Assembly: GCA_016715065.1 (NCBI GenBank)
Contig: JADKBN010000003.1
Coordinates: 1 to 64,000 of the forward strand
Length of the DNA: 64,000 nt
Direction: 5' to 3'
From: Fibrobacterota bacterium
GTDB taxonomy: Bacteria; Fibrobacterota; Fibrobacteria; UBA5070
Shown here: positions 34,021 through 42,890 of the stretch, piece by piece
How positions within the stretch are numbered: position 1 is the stretch's first letter
Layout of the letters: every line of letters starts with the position of its first letter
The notes under the pieces: generated by a model
The model's input: the letters and a program-made list of their open reading frames with translations, nothing else
The model's database searches: none
Told to the model about the DNA's origin: nothing
Translations under genes and position numbers: made by a program

Positions 34021-37000
34021 CTATTTCCAATTTGCTTGAGGAAATGATGTGACTACGGTTCCATCTGCTTCAGTAACGACACGGGTTTTCGTTACTGGAT
34101 TCCCATTATTGTCGTGACCAACAGTCTTGCCGTGATCCTTCTCATAGCACCAGCGCCCCCCTTTCTGCCTTGTGACCCTATCTGGATTTCTAAATGTCTC
34201 TCGGGTGTGTGATCGCCAGTCCTTACCTCCATCAGCCCATTTACTTTTATCTGGAAGTTCCGGGCGGGTTTGAATATGCCCTTGTCGAACGTGGCTTTTT
34301 CCTTCTTTCGTAAACCTTAATTTTTTGGGCTGTTTGTTTGGCCCACACGCCAACCCCAGCCAATCCACCCACGAATTCGGATCCCCCACATACCCGTACA
34401 GCGTGGGGTTTCCGCCCTCCAGGCGGATCGGATCTTGGCTAATATACCCGCCCGCCTCAGGGTCAAAGTACCGGAAGCGGTTGTAGTAGAGGCCGGTCTC
34501 GGCGTCTTCGTATTGGCCGGGGTAGCGGAACGGGCACAGCGAGCGCTCACCTTCCACCATGCGCGGTTGGCCATAATTATCGAGGTCCAGGGACCATGTT
34601 TGGTCGCCGGCGTCGTTGAACATGGCCAACGGCGTACCCAAGTGGTCGCAGACAATGCTCTCGCGACGCTCGCCTTGGAGGCGGGCTAATGGCGCGAAGG
34701 AATCCGGCTCAAAGAGCCAGGTGATGGGGCTTTGCTCGCTGGGTCGCGGGGGTGGGCCTTGCGGCGACAAAGGCGAAAGGGTCTTGTCGCGCAAGAGCTG
34801 CAGAACTTCCGCGAAGCGGGCGTCCATTTCGTAGGCCGGGGGCGGCTCCACGTCCAGGATGATTCCAGTCGCTTCCTGCCATTCGTGCAATGGAAGGTTT
34901 CCGTCCCACACCCATCGCGTGGTACGGCCCGCAAAGGTCTTGGCCACGCGGCGCCCCAGTGCGTCGTACAGGAATTCCACGATCTGCCCGTCGGGCCGGA
35001 CCACGCGGGACAGATGGCCTGCTGCGTTCCATTCGTACAGCCAAATTTTGTCGGCGTTGGGTCCCGTTCCCAGGCCTGTTCCGGATCCCAAGACCATGGT
35101 GGGTTCGGGGGAGTGGGGTGGTGTGATGGTCTTCTTGACCAGGTTGCCTTCCGCGTCGTATTCGTACCGCGTCAGACCTTGGATGCTGGTGGATTCCAAC
35201 AACTGCCCCGAGGGGCCGTATTTACGGTCTAAGCGTTCCGGGGTGCGGAAGAGGTTTCCCAACACGTCTGGGGCGCGCCAGAGCTTGTGGAAGTCATTGT
35301 AGGTGGCCCCAGAGAGGTTCCCGAATTTGTCGTGTTCGAATTCCACCGGACCGTAGGCGGAGTCCACGATCTTCTTGAGACGGTCGTCCACTTCCCAGGT
35401 GTATTCGCGAGAGCGTTCCTTGTCCTTCTTGCCAAAGGAATGCCGGAGAGGACGTCCGTGCTGGTCGCGCTCCCAGCGGCTCTTGATGCCGCCCGGCAAG
35501 GCGCGCTCAATCTCCAGGCCTGAAATATCGCGCTGGAACTTGGCCTCCCACTTGGGTGGGGCGGCGGGGTCTTCGGGATTTCCCGGCACCTGCACAGAGG
35601 TGGCCTCACCCATGATGTCCCGATCGATGATCTGGTGGGCGCCCATGGAGGAGCGGATCTCCACTCGTTCGTTCAGTTCGTTCCAGATCGATTCCACCCA
35701 GTGGTTGCCCTGGACCTCCTTGAGCACGCGGCCCAGCGTGTCGCGCTCCCAAAGGATCTTGGCGTGGGCGTTGGTCGCTTCCACCAGTTCGCCGTCGGTG
35801 CGGTACACGAAGGATTCGGTCGATTCATCCCAGTGGCGCACCTCCAACACGCGTCCCGCCGCGTCGTTGTCGTATTCTGTCCAGCGTTCGCCTGGGCGTT
35901 CCACCCGCACAAGATTCCCTACTGGGTCATATTGGAAGGCTCGGCGCAGTCCGTCCCAGCCCTGCTCCAGCTCCACCCGGCCCAGCACGTCACGCTTGAA
36001 GCCATAGATGTCCTGGACTTCGTTGCGAATGGCCGTGAGCTGGTCTTCGGTGTCGTAGGCGAAGTCGATGCGGGTGCCGTTTTCGGTGCGCGAGGCCATG
36101 GCCCCCATGCCCCGCCAGGTAAAGCTCACCTCGCGGTGAGCGTCCTTGGCTCTGATCAAATTGTCTTCGGGGTCGTAGTCCATTTCGCGCAGGTTGCCGT
36201 CGGGTTCGCGGATCTTGCGCACGTTGCCAGAAAGATCGTAGGCGAAGTCGCGGCGGTTGCCGCGCTCGTCCAAGGCGCTCCATAGGTTGCCCCAGCGGTC
36301 GTGGACCCATTCGTTGGCGGATCCGTCCGGGAAGATTGCCTTGACCAGGTTCCCTTGTGGGTCGTAGGCAAATTCTGTCTTGGTTCCCTTGGCGTCCACC
36401 AGAGCGATCAGGCGCGAGCCGTCGTACTCGTAGTGCGTGGTGCGCCCCAGCGGATCGGTGCGTTCCACCAAACGGCCTTGGTCGTGTTTCCAGACCCACT
36501 GGCCGCCCACCGCGTCGAACGCGCTCACCGGGAGATCGTCTTCGTAGGCCACCTCCAAGGTGGATCCATCGACTTCGATCATCTTCGTGGGATTGCCGCG
36601 GTCATCGTATTCGGTCAGGGAGCCGCGGCCCAGCTCGTCGAGCGTGGCGAAGGGTTCCATCCAGGCGTTCCACAATGTGCTGGAGCGGCCCCCCATTGCG
36701 TCCACCACCTCGCGGACCACGCCGTTCTCGTGGTGATGCTCGGTGCGCGCTCCCAACGAAGTTGTGACGGCCGTCATGCCTTGCACCAGGTTGTATTTGA
36801 GCTTGTGATCGTAGATGCCGCCGTCGCCCCAGGTGCGCACGCAGCGGGCCGTGATGCCCGATCCCTTGTACTGAAACTGGAAGGTCAGTCCGTTGCGCAA
36901 GGTCTCCGAGATCAACAGGTGGTTGGAGTAGCGGAATTTCCAGGGGCGCTTGAGGGCATCAAACACTTCCACCAGGTCGTGGGCGGAATCCACCAGGTAC

Positions 37001-38235
37001 TGCACGATCTCCACCGAAGGACGCTCGCCTTCTTCGCCGGGCAAGGTGGGGTGGGGCACCAGGATGGTCCGGATCTTGCCGCGGTGGTCGTTGACCAGCC
37101 GGATGCGTCGCCCGGCACTGTCGACAATTCCTGTCAGAAACAGGTCGTTGTCGTATTCCAGTCGGATGGCATCGCCAAAGTCGTTTTCGATGGAGGTCAG
37201 CCGTTGCACCCCGTCGCGTTCGGCCTTGCCAAAGCGATGCGTGGTGCGCTCGGCGTGATCATACAGGCCGTAGCCGCGTTCGTCGCGAAACAGGGTCCGC
37301 TTTTCGGTGCGGTCAAAATGTGTCTCGCCCACACCCAGTCGGGCGCTCAAGAGCACGCGCCCGTCTTCCATGCGCACCGCCACCACGCGATGGTCTTCGG
37401 CCAGGGCCATGTCGTAGGGGTGGTGCCAGCCCACGCCCAGTGGGCCGTCGTAGCTGGAGGCGCTGGAATACCACCGCTTCCACTCCAGCGGGATGGGGCC
37501 GGGAAAAGAAAAATCGATGTGTTCGGTGGTGACCTTGCCGGAGGCGATGTCCACCGGGTGGCCGGTCTTGGAACAGATGTAGTCGTGGACCAGATCGCGG
37601 ATCTTGGACTTCTTGGGGATCTTGAGCTTGTCCATCACCTTCTTGGCGAAGTTGTGGATTTTCTGGGAGACGGCCTTCCACATCTTGGTGTTCTGGAGCT
37701 TCTTCAGGAGCTTGCCCTTGATGGCCGCTTTCGCCTTGGCCACCATCAAGCTCATGTCGATCGTCGGAGGTCCGCCAATCAACACCGGAAGGCCCATCGG
37801 AATCGCGACAACCATCGAGGTTGGGAGCTCCAGTGCCACCTTGGCGCCGCCCTTTTTGCGCGGTGGGGGAGGCATGCCAAAGGTATTGCACGAAAGACAC
37901 GGCAACGCGGTGAAAGCGGCCGGAGACCCTTCGAACAGCACCGTGGCCGACCCCATGAAAATTTCGGAATCGTTGGTGGGGATGGGGGGCAAAAACGGGC
38001 CACCCATCGGGATGTGCGGCACAATGGCTTTGCCCGAAGTTCCCGCCGTGGCGCAGGGCATCCCCTGGACCTTGATGGAGGCGCCGATCATGGGGAGGAA
38101 CGACATTGCCTCGAAGACCATGCCCACGTACGGATGCGGCATGGGAGTGGGGATGGGACTGGGGACGGCCGGGATGGCCACCATGTGGATGTCGATCCCC
38201 ATGATGGGATCCAACATTTTCACAGCGGGCATCAT
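34021..38235 (-). CDS. PAAR-domain Rhs polymorphic toxin
   Basis: 1404 residues from ATG 38235 (MMPAVKMLDP); longer frames upstream are antisense to aldolase and are rejected. Residues 1-130 are a PAAR-like (DUF4150) domain (HMVAIPAVPSPIPTPMPHPY, GTSGKAIVPHIPMGGPFLPP) that would cap a type VI secretion spike. A region with hydrophobic and Lys-rich helices follows (170-230). The Rhs/YD-repeat core (about 235-1290) forms the shell around the toxin and ends GGNPTLYGYVGDPNSWVDWLGL. The last about 110 residues are the tip: FTKEGKSHVRQGHIQTRP, WRSHTRETFRNPDRV, and a C-terminal GTVVTSFPQ. This His/Arg/Thr-Ser pattern resembles BECR-fold RNases (low confidence). No T6SS genes are in the window. Confidence 0.9.
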   Translation of the reverse strand: MMPAVKMLDPIMGIDIHMVAIPAVPSPIPTPMPHPYVGMVFEAMSFLPMIGASIKVQGMPCATAGTSGKAIVPHIPMGGPFLPPIPTNDSEIFMGSATVLFEGSPAAFTALPCLSCNTFGMPPPPRKKGGAKVALELPTSMVVAIPMGLPVLIGGPPTIDMSLMVAKAKAAIKGKLLKKLQNTKMWKAVSQKIHNFAKKVMDKLKIPKKSKIRDLVHDYICSKTGHPVDIASGKVTTEHIDFSFPGPIPLEWKRWYSSASSYDGPLGVGWHHPYDMALAEDHRVVAVRMEDGRVLLSARLGVGETHFDRTEKRTLFRDERGYGLYDHAERTTHRFGKAERDGVQRLTSIENDFGDAIRLEYDNDLFLTGIVDSAGRRIRLVNDHRGKIRTILVPHPTLPGEEGERPSVEIVQYLVDSAHDLVEVFDALKRPWKFRYSNHLLISETLRNGLTFQFQYKGSGITARCVRTWGDGGIYDHKLKYNLVQGMTAVTTSLGARTEHHHENGVVREVVDAMGGRSSTLWNAWMEPFATLDELGRGSLTEYDDRGNPTKMIEVDGSTLEVAYEDDLPVSAFDAVGGQWVWKHDQGRLVERTDPLGRTTHYEYDGSRLIALVDAKGTKTEFAYDPQGNLVKAIFPDGSANEWVHDRWGNLWSALDERGNRRDFAYDLSGNVRKIREPDGNLREMDYDPEDNLIRAKDAHREVSFTWRGMGAMASRTENGTRIDFAYDTEDQLTAIRNEVQDIYGFKRDVLGRVELEQGWDGLRRAFQYDPVGNLVRVERPGERWTEYDNDAAGRVLEVRHWDESTESFVYRTDGELVEATNAHAKILWERDTLGRVLKEVQGNHWVESIWNELNERVEIRSSMGAHQIIDRDIMGEATSVQVPGNPEDPAAPPKWEAKFQRDISGLEIERALPGGIKSRWERDQHGRPLRHSFGKKDKERSREYTWEVDDRLKKIVDSAYGPVEFEHDKFGNLSGATYNDFHKLWRAPDVLGNLFRTPERLDRKYGPSGQLLESTSIQGLTRYEYDAEGNLVKKTITPPHSPEPTMVLGSGTGLGTGPNADKIWLYEWNAAGHLSRVVRPDGQIVEFLYDALGRRVAKTFAGRTTRWVWDGNLPLHEWQEATGIILDVEPPPAYEMDARFAEVLQLLRDKTLSPLSPQGPPPRPSEQSPITWLFEPDSFAPLARLQGERRESIVCDHLGTPLAMFNDAGDQTWSLDLDNYGQPRMVEGERSLCPFRYPGQYEDAETGLYYNRFRYFDPEAGGYISQDPIRLEGGNPTLYGYVGDPNSWVDWLGLACGPNKQPKKLRFTKEGKSHVRQGHIQTRPELPDKSKWADGGKDWRSHTRETFRNPDRVTRQKGGRWCYEKDHGKTVGHDNNGNPVTKTRVVTEADGTVVTSFPQANWK

Positions 38236-38685
38236 GGGCAGGGACCTGTGCGAACGGCGCGCTCGGCAACCAGACCCTCGTGGAACGTGCGCAAGGTCGC
38301 AACCACGGCAATGGGCGATTGGCGAGGGTGTTCCAAGCAAGTGCGGATGGAATGTTCGGGGTACATATGCCTCAGGGAGCGAAGTGGGGAATTGGCGCTC
38401 AAAAGAGTGTACAAATTGTCTGGCCAGGCGCACTGGGGATGAGGAGATCCTACCAACGACCGGTTTCGACGGGGAAAACGGGCAGTCGACAATTTGTAGT
38501 TGTTGACTACGGTCGCCGACGGTAGGAGGGTGGGATGACAAGTAGCACTCATCGCCAACGGAGAGCCGGTCTTCCGAAGTCCACGCAAAGTGGAACCCGG
38601 ACCAGAACCACGAGGTCGCCCATGCATCAGACGTCCATGCTTTGATCCGCTGGCCCCATTGGGCGGCGCGGAACCTGTGCTGACA
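38236..38685. other. Region upstream of rhs
   Basis: 450 bp between divergent genes with no supported gene. An inverted repeat ACAAATTGTC (about 38411) / GACAATTTGT (about 38489) stands in it and may be a regulatory site or the island border. The Rhs promoter should lie here, but no clear -35/-10 pair is visible. Confidence 0.35.
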
Positions 38686-38973
38686 ATGGATCCATTGCCG
38701 CACGACCTCTGGGTCTTCGCCGTGGGAGCCGCCACCGGCATCGTGTTCTACGGCGGGCTCTGGTGGACGATCCGCGAAGTTCCCGGCAAGGCGAACCCGG
38801 GATGGTGGTTCGCAGCCAGCACGGTGGTGCGCACTGTCGTTTCCATCGCCGGATTCTGGCTTGTTATGGACGGAAATTGGCGAACTGTCGTCCTGTGCCT
38901 CGTGGGATTCCTGGCCGCTCGATTGGTCGTGACCTGGGCGACCGCATCCAACAAGGCTGGCACAAGCGCTTGA
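38686..38973 (+). CDS. AtpR-like small membrane protein
   Basis: 95 residues with three predicted membrane segments. The sequence GIVFYGGLWWTIREV, then STVVRTVVSIAGFWLVMDGNW and VLCLVGFLAARLVVTWAT closely follows the pattern of AtpR, a subunit of N-type F1Fo-ATPases whose membrane Arg residues help to supply the c-ring. No other ATPase gene is nearby, which is unusual, because atpR normally sits between atpQ and atpB. It may be a leftover of an operon broken by the island, or a stand-alone subunit-I-like protein. Start at ATG 38686 by hydrophobic profile. Confidence 0.5.
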   Translation: MDPLPHDLWVFAVGAATGIVFYGGLWWTIREVPGKANPGWWFAASTVVRTVVSIAGFWLVMDGNWRTVVLCLVGFLAARLVVTWATASNKAGTSA

Positions 38974-38995
38974 AACCAAGAAAGGGCGAATTCCA

Positions 38996-40009
38996 ATGAA
39001 CCAAGACGAACTCAAGATGGTGGCCCAAGCCATCGTCGCCGACTCCAAAGGGATTCTGGCCGCCGATGAAAGCAATCCCACCATCAAAGACCGCTTCGAT
39101 GGGATCGGCGTGAAGTCCACCGAGGAAAACCGCCGCAGATACCGCGAGATCCTGTTCTCCACGGAAGGGATCGAGCAATACATCGGGGGGGTGATCCTCT
39201 TCCACGAAACGTTGCACCAAACCACGCGCGATGGAACTCCGTTCGCACAGTTTCTGTCCAACCGGGGCATCGTCCCCGGGATCAAGGTGGACGAAGGCTC
39301 CAAGGCGCTTGCGATGTATCCCGGCGAACGGATCACCGAGGGCCTGGATGGCCTGCGCGAACGGTTGTTGGAATACAAACGGACAGGCGCGAAGTTCGCG
39401 AAATGGCGTTCGGTGATCGAGATCAACGAACGCGACCTTCCCACCCGATTCGCCATCCGCGCCAACGCCCATGCGCTGGCGCGCTACGCCGCGCTCTGCC
39501 AGGAAGTGGGCCTGGTTCCGATCGTGGAGCCGGAGGTCCTGATGGACGGAATCCACGACATCGAACGTTGCGAAAAGGTCACGTCCATCGTGCTCGAGGA
39601 AGTCTTCTCCGAACTCGATGCCCACCGCGTGCTGCTCGAAGGCATGTTGCTGAAGCCGAACATGATCGTTCCCGGCATGAAATGCCCGCGCCGCGAAAGC
39701 GTGTTGCGGGTGGCCGAAGCCACCATGCGTTGCCTGCTTCGCCACGTGCCCACGGCCGTTCCAGGAATCGTATTCCTTTCCGGCGGCCAGACCGCCGACG
39801 ATGCCACCGAGCATCTCAACGCCATGAACCACCTGGGCACCCATCCGTGGAGCGTCAGCTTTTCCTTCGGGCGGGCCTTGCAGGCGCCGGTGCTGGCCGT
39901 CTGGAAGGGCAAGGAGGCCAACGTGGCGGCGGCTCAAAAGGCATTCCTGCAGCGTTGCAAATTCAATGGACTCGCTTGTGCCGGTAAGTACCACCGGGAA
40001 CTTGTCTGA
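38996..40009 (+). CDS. Class I fructose-bisphosphate aldolase
   Basis: 337 residues, the length of eukaryote-type class I aldolases. It cleaves fructose 1,6-bisphosphate to dihydroxyacetone phosphate and glyceraldehyde 3-phosphate in glycolysis, and runs in reverse in gluconeogenesis. Seen: ADESNPTIKDRF near the N-terminus, KFAKWRSVIEI with the catalytic lysine region, PIVEPEVLMDG, the Schiff-base lysine in EGMLLKPNMI, and FLSGGQTADDATEHLNAMN. Metal-independent. It starts 23 bp after the AtpR-like gene, so they may be co-transcribed, though no functional link is obvious. The frame is complete. Confidence 0.95.
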   Translation: MNQDELKMVAQAIVADSKGILAADESNPTIKDRFDGIGVKSTEENRRRYREILFSTEGIEQYIGGVILFHETLHQTTRDGTPFAQFLSNRGIVPGIKVDEGSKALAMYPGERITEGLDGLRERLLEYKRTGAKFAKWRSVIEINERDLPTRFAIRANAHALARYAALCQEVGLVPIVEPEVLMDGIHDIERCEKVTSIVLEEVFSELDAHRVLLEGMLLKPNMIVPGMKCPRRESVLRVAEATMRCLLRHVPTAVPGIVFLSGGQTADDATEHLNAMNHLGTHPWSVSFSFGRALQAPVLAVWKGKEANVAAAQKAFLQRCKFNGLACAGKYHRELV

Positions 40010-40636
40010 TTTCTTCGATCGCTTTCCCAGCCGCCCTACGCCCGCGGGCCAACAAAATCCCGCATGCCAGACTGTCTACCTTGTCCGACCACTACGTGCT
40101 GTTCGAGATGTGCCGAGGTGAAGAGCGCACCTCCACCCTCGCCGACCTCCACGCGATGGCCTCCGAACTAAAAAAGACCACCCATCGATAGAATGCCCCA
40201 CAAGCACCAGCCCAACCCGCCCTAAGCCACGCAACAAGCGCCCGCAGGAAAAATCGGCATCTGACAGAATCCGGCAGTGGGTCCGGGGGGCACGTTTCAT
40301 GGAACGGCCAATGAACCCGCGATATCGATAGCGACCCTGATGATTTTCCCTCGTCTACCGACGATCCTCCCACCCGGCGCACCTAGCGGAATCGGCATGG
40401 CCGTTCCAGTCAGTGCCCCCCGGCGGCGGATCCCCAAGGGGCGCCAAGGGTTCCCATCCGGCGTGTTCGCTGGATGGGAGGGTATGCGCAACCTTGGGCC
40501 GCGGTCACGGTGCGCGGTCGCACCGTGCAAAGCCGGACGCGCAGCGTCGACAGCTCCGCGCAGCGGATGAAGCAAGACGTGCAACGTCGAAGGCCCCGCA
40601 CAGCGGAAAGGTTCCGCAAAGCGGAAAAGGCGAAGC
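40010..40636. other. Intergenic region with short repeats
   Basis: 627 bp without a supported gene. A plus-strand frame from TTG 40081 to 40191 (SDHYVLFEMCRGEERTSTLA) looks coding but is only 36 codons and may be a gene fragment. From about 40540 to 40636 the DNA is made of imperfect repeats (CGCGCAGCGGA, CGCACAGCGGAAAGG, CGCAAAGCGGAAAAGG; GACGTGCAACGTCGAAGG), probably a decayed tandem or palindromic repeat cluster. Confidence 0.4.
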
Positions 40637-42643
40637 CTATCTCACCGGTTTGACCATCCCCCTGGCCGTGCAGGCCCCCTCCTGGCAGGTCTGCAACCAC
40701 GCGATGCCGCCCGGATGGAAGTCGCGCGGCATGGCACCGGCGGGCACCGCGGTGCGACGGCCATCGGCCCCGATCCAAAAACGGACCGTCGGTTGCGTCA
40801 GGTGCAATGGGTTGCGCACCGATGCGACCGGAGTGGATTCCGCGATTTGCATCAGCTTGAACACGTCCAGCCGCATCCAACCGGTGTCCGGATTGTGGAC
40901 GGTGCGGCTTCCCTTGAAGATGCGCACGAGGCTGTCGGTGGTGAGCTTCGGGTTGGCCTCCAGCAAAAGGGCGATGGCGCCCGTCACCAACGGGGCCGAC
41001 ATCGACGTGCCGGACATCGGTCCCCAGGGATAGGTGCCCATCTTGCCGCTGACCGTGCTGGATCCGAGCGCGCCGGAATTCAAAGCCGAGATGATGGACA
41101 CGCCAGGGGCAGCCAGGTCCGGCTTGGGCACCGGCCCCAGGCCCGGTCCGCGGGAGGTGAAGGTCGCTCTCGCGCCGCTGCTTCCGCTGATGGCCCCGAC
41201 CGCGATCACCGCGGGGCAGGTGGCTTTGTCTGAAATCACATGCAGGCTGTCGGGAACCACGCAGCCGCGGCACCGGCTCTGCGGGAGGTTCAAGAAGTCC
41301 AGTCCCGCTTCCCAGATCCAGCCGTGCACCGTGCCGCTGGTGGCCGTGACGCCCATGCGCAACTGCAGGCCCGTTCGGTTGGTGCTCACCGACAATCGCA
41401 AGCCGCTCAGGCCTGAGCGTTTCTCGATGTTGCCCTTGGCCCACAACGTGTCCGGGCCCACGAGCTTGCGGATATCAATGGACTGGTAGGTGCTGGACCC
41501 GGTGCCCAGTTGGAACACGGTTGAGGTGCCCAAGAGCGAGTCCTTCGCGCTGAGGACCTCCACCCACGCCTGGTAGGACTTGGCCGAGTCGCCCCACAGC
41601 TCCACCTCGTTGAAGTACGAGGTGCGTGTCCCGCCGGTGGAAAGGGTTTGCGTGCCCTTGGAAACCTGCAGAGCGTAGCGTGCCGTGTCTCCCCGGAATT
41701 CGTGGGCGGCGTGGGCGGCGTTGCCTCCGGTGTTCCCGGCCGATGCCACCACGATCTTGCCTGGTCCTACCAGCGAGCGGGTCACCACGCAGTCGGAACT
41801 TTTGCCGTTGCGAGGACCGTTGAGGGTGCCCCAGCTCATGTTGACGGCCACGGGAAGCTTGAGGCTGTCGCCCAACCGAAACAGGTACTTGATGCCGTCG
41901 TTGATCTGTCGGCAACCCTCTCCACAGTCCACCAACGCGATGCGCGCATCGTCAGCCACGCCCCACCATTCGCCGCCCGAAGCCGGCCACCCGCGCCCGG
42001 CGGCCAGCCCGGCCACATGCGTGCCATGGGTTTGGTTGGAGCCCGACCTGCCCAGACTTTTGAGGGCCTCGGGCGTGGTGAACAAAGTGCCGGTGCTGAA
42101 CCCTGCCGGTGCCTTGCCGCTGGTGTTGGTGTGGTCCCACAACCGGACGATCCGCGAATTGCCCAAGGAATCTTGGAAGGCGGGGTGGTTGAGATCAAAT
42201 CCGATGTCGATGATTCCCACCAATGCTTTGGTGCCGCGATGGCTGCGGGAAAGGCCTGTCCCCGCGTGGGCCTCTTGGGCATTGATACGATCGCGCGAGG
42301 CGTCCAAGGCATGGTGGTCGCGCCGGGCAGGCGATTCCACACGGTCGATGGCAGGGTGTGTGGCCAGGAGGTCCAGGCTGTCGGGTGGGACTTCCACCTC
42401 GAACAATCCGGAACCCATGAGGCGATGGGGCCAGCCGTGCAGGGCCAGCCACCGGGCGATCGCCACCGAATCGGTGGTCCCCACCACGAAGCGCTGCGCG
42501 GCATCTGGGGCTTCCCAAGGCCGGACGCGTTCGCTCGAAAGAGCCTCCGTGACAGGTTCGGGGCCGGATTCGCGCAACAGCGGCGACGGGATGTCGAGAT
42601 CGGACGCGTATCCACATAGCGCCAGCAGGACCGGTGAGATCAT
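40637..42643 (-). CDS. Subtilisin-family (S8) serine protease
   Basis: 668 residues from ATG 42643 (ISPVLLALCGYASDLD), a short hydrophobic leader fitting export; an upstream start would add 19 residues. Catalytic triad: D in GIIDIGFDLNHP, H in QTHGTHVAGLAAG, S in SGTSMSAPLVTGAIALLLE, with the oxyanion Asn in VVASAGNTGG. An N-terminal about 100 residues (VVGTTDSVAIARWLALHGW to LATHPAIDRVES) look like an inhibitor-type prodomain. About 200 residues between the Asn and Ser blocks form an inserted beta-rich domain, as in large secreted subtilases. Cys-containing (CGEGCRQI, CRGCVVPD). Monocistronic. Confidence 0.92.
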   Translation of the reverse strand: MISPVLLALCGYASDLDIPSPLLRESGPEPVTEALSSERVRPWEAPDAAQRFVVGTTDSVAIARWLALHGWPHRLMGSGLFEVEVPPDSLDLLATHPAIDRVESPARRDHHALDASRDRINAQEAHAGTGLSRSHRGTKALVGIIDIGFDLNHPAFQDSLGNSRIVRLWDHTNTSGKAPAGFSTGTLFTTPEALKSLGRSGSNQTHGTHVAGLAAGRGWPASGGEWWGVADDARIALVDCGEGCRQINDGIKYLFRLGDSLKLPVAVNMSWGTLNGPRNGKSSDCVVTRSLVGPGKIVVASAGNTGGNAAHAAHEFRGDTARYALQVSKGTQTLSTGGTRTSYFNEVELWGDSAKSYQAWVEVLSAKDSLLGTSTVFQLGTGSSTYQSIDIRKLVGPDTLWAKGNIEKRSGLSGLRLSVSTNRTGLQLRMGVTATSGTVHGWIWEAGLDFLNLPQSRCRGCVVPDSLHVISDKATCPAVIAVGAISGSSGARATFTSRGPGLGPVPKPDLAAPGVSIISALNSGALGSSTVSGKMGTYPWGPMSGTSMSAPLVTGAIALLLEANPKLTTDSLVRIFKGSRTVHNPDTGWMRLDVFKLMQIAESTPVASVRNPLHLTQPTVRFWIGADGRRTAVPAGAMPRDFHPGGIAWLQTCQEGACTARGMVKPVR

Positions 42644-42718
42644 GTTCCGAGGATACGACGGGTTTCGGGCCACCGCTGTCGTGTCTGGAGACAGGAACAA
42701 GATTCCGTTGAATCACTT

Positions 42719-42779
42719 CGGGTCACATTCCCCGAAAGCCTGCCCTGAGCGTAGCCGAAGGGCATGATTCGGTGACCCA
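42719..42779. repeat. Intergenic palindromic repeat
   Basis: Outer arms GGGTCAC and GTGACCC enclose CCCTGAGCGTAGCCGAAGGG, itself a small hairpin. Similar GCCCTGAGC...GAAGGGC units are frequent dispersed repeats in GC-rich genomes. Probably not coding. Confidence 0.5.
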
Positions 42780-42800
42780 AAATCGCTTGCCAAGAAAATA

Positions 42801-42820
42801 CCCCGCAGCTTGCTGCGGGG
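42801..42820. terminator. Possible bidirectional terminator
   Basis: Perfect 9-bp stem CCCCGCAGC-TT-GCTGCGGGG between the divergently transcribed protease and patatin genes. On the minus strand it is followed by TATTTTC. Since both neighbours start here rather than end, its role is unclear. Confidence 0.4.
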
Positions 42821-42890
42821 TGGTTTATGAAAAGTCCCGTTCGTGCAGGAAAACTGCGGAATAGCAGATCGGTTTCGCATTTTTCAGGCC

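Noticed and set aside
36301..38442. A 713-residue plus-strand frame opposite rhs.
   Set aside because: It is a GC-rich shadow of the Rhs core; the residues mirror Rhs repeats on the other strand.
38236..39465. Long minus-strand frame upstream of and in phase with rhs, which would extend the protein by about 410 residues.
   Set aside because: It lies antisense to the aldolase gene and then in a non-coding spacer; the extension is low-complexity Arg/Ser/Pro sequence, and the PAAR domain begins naturally at 38235.
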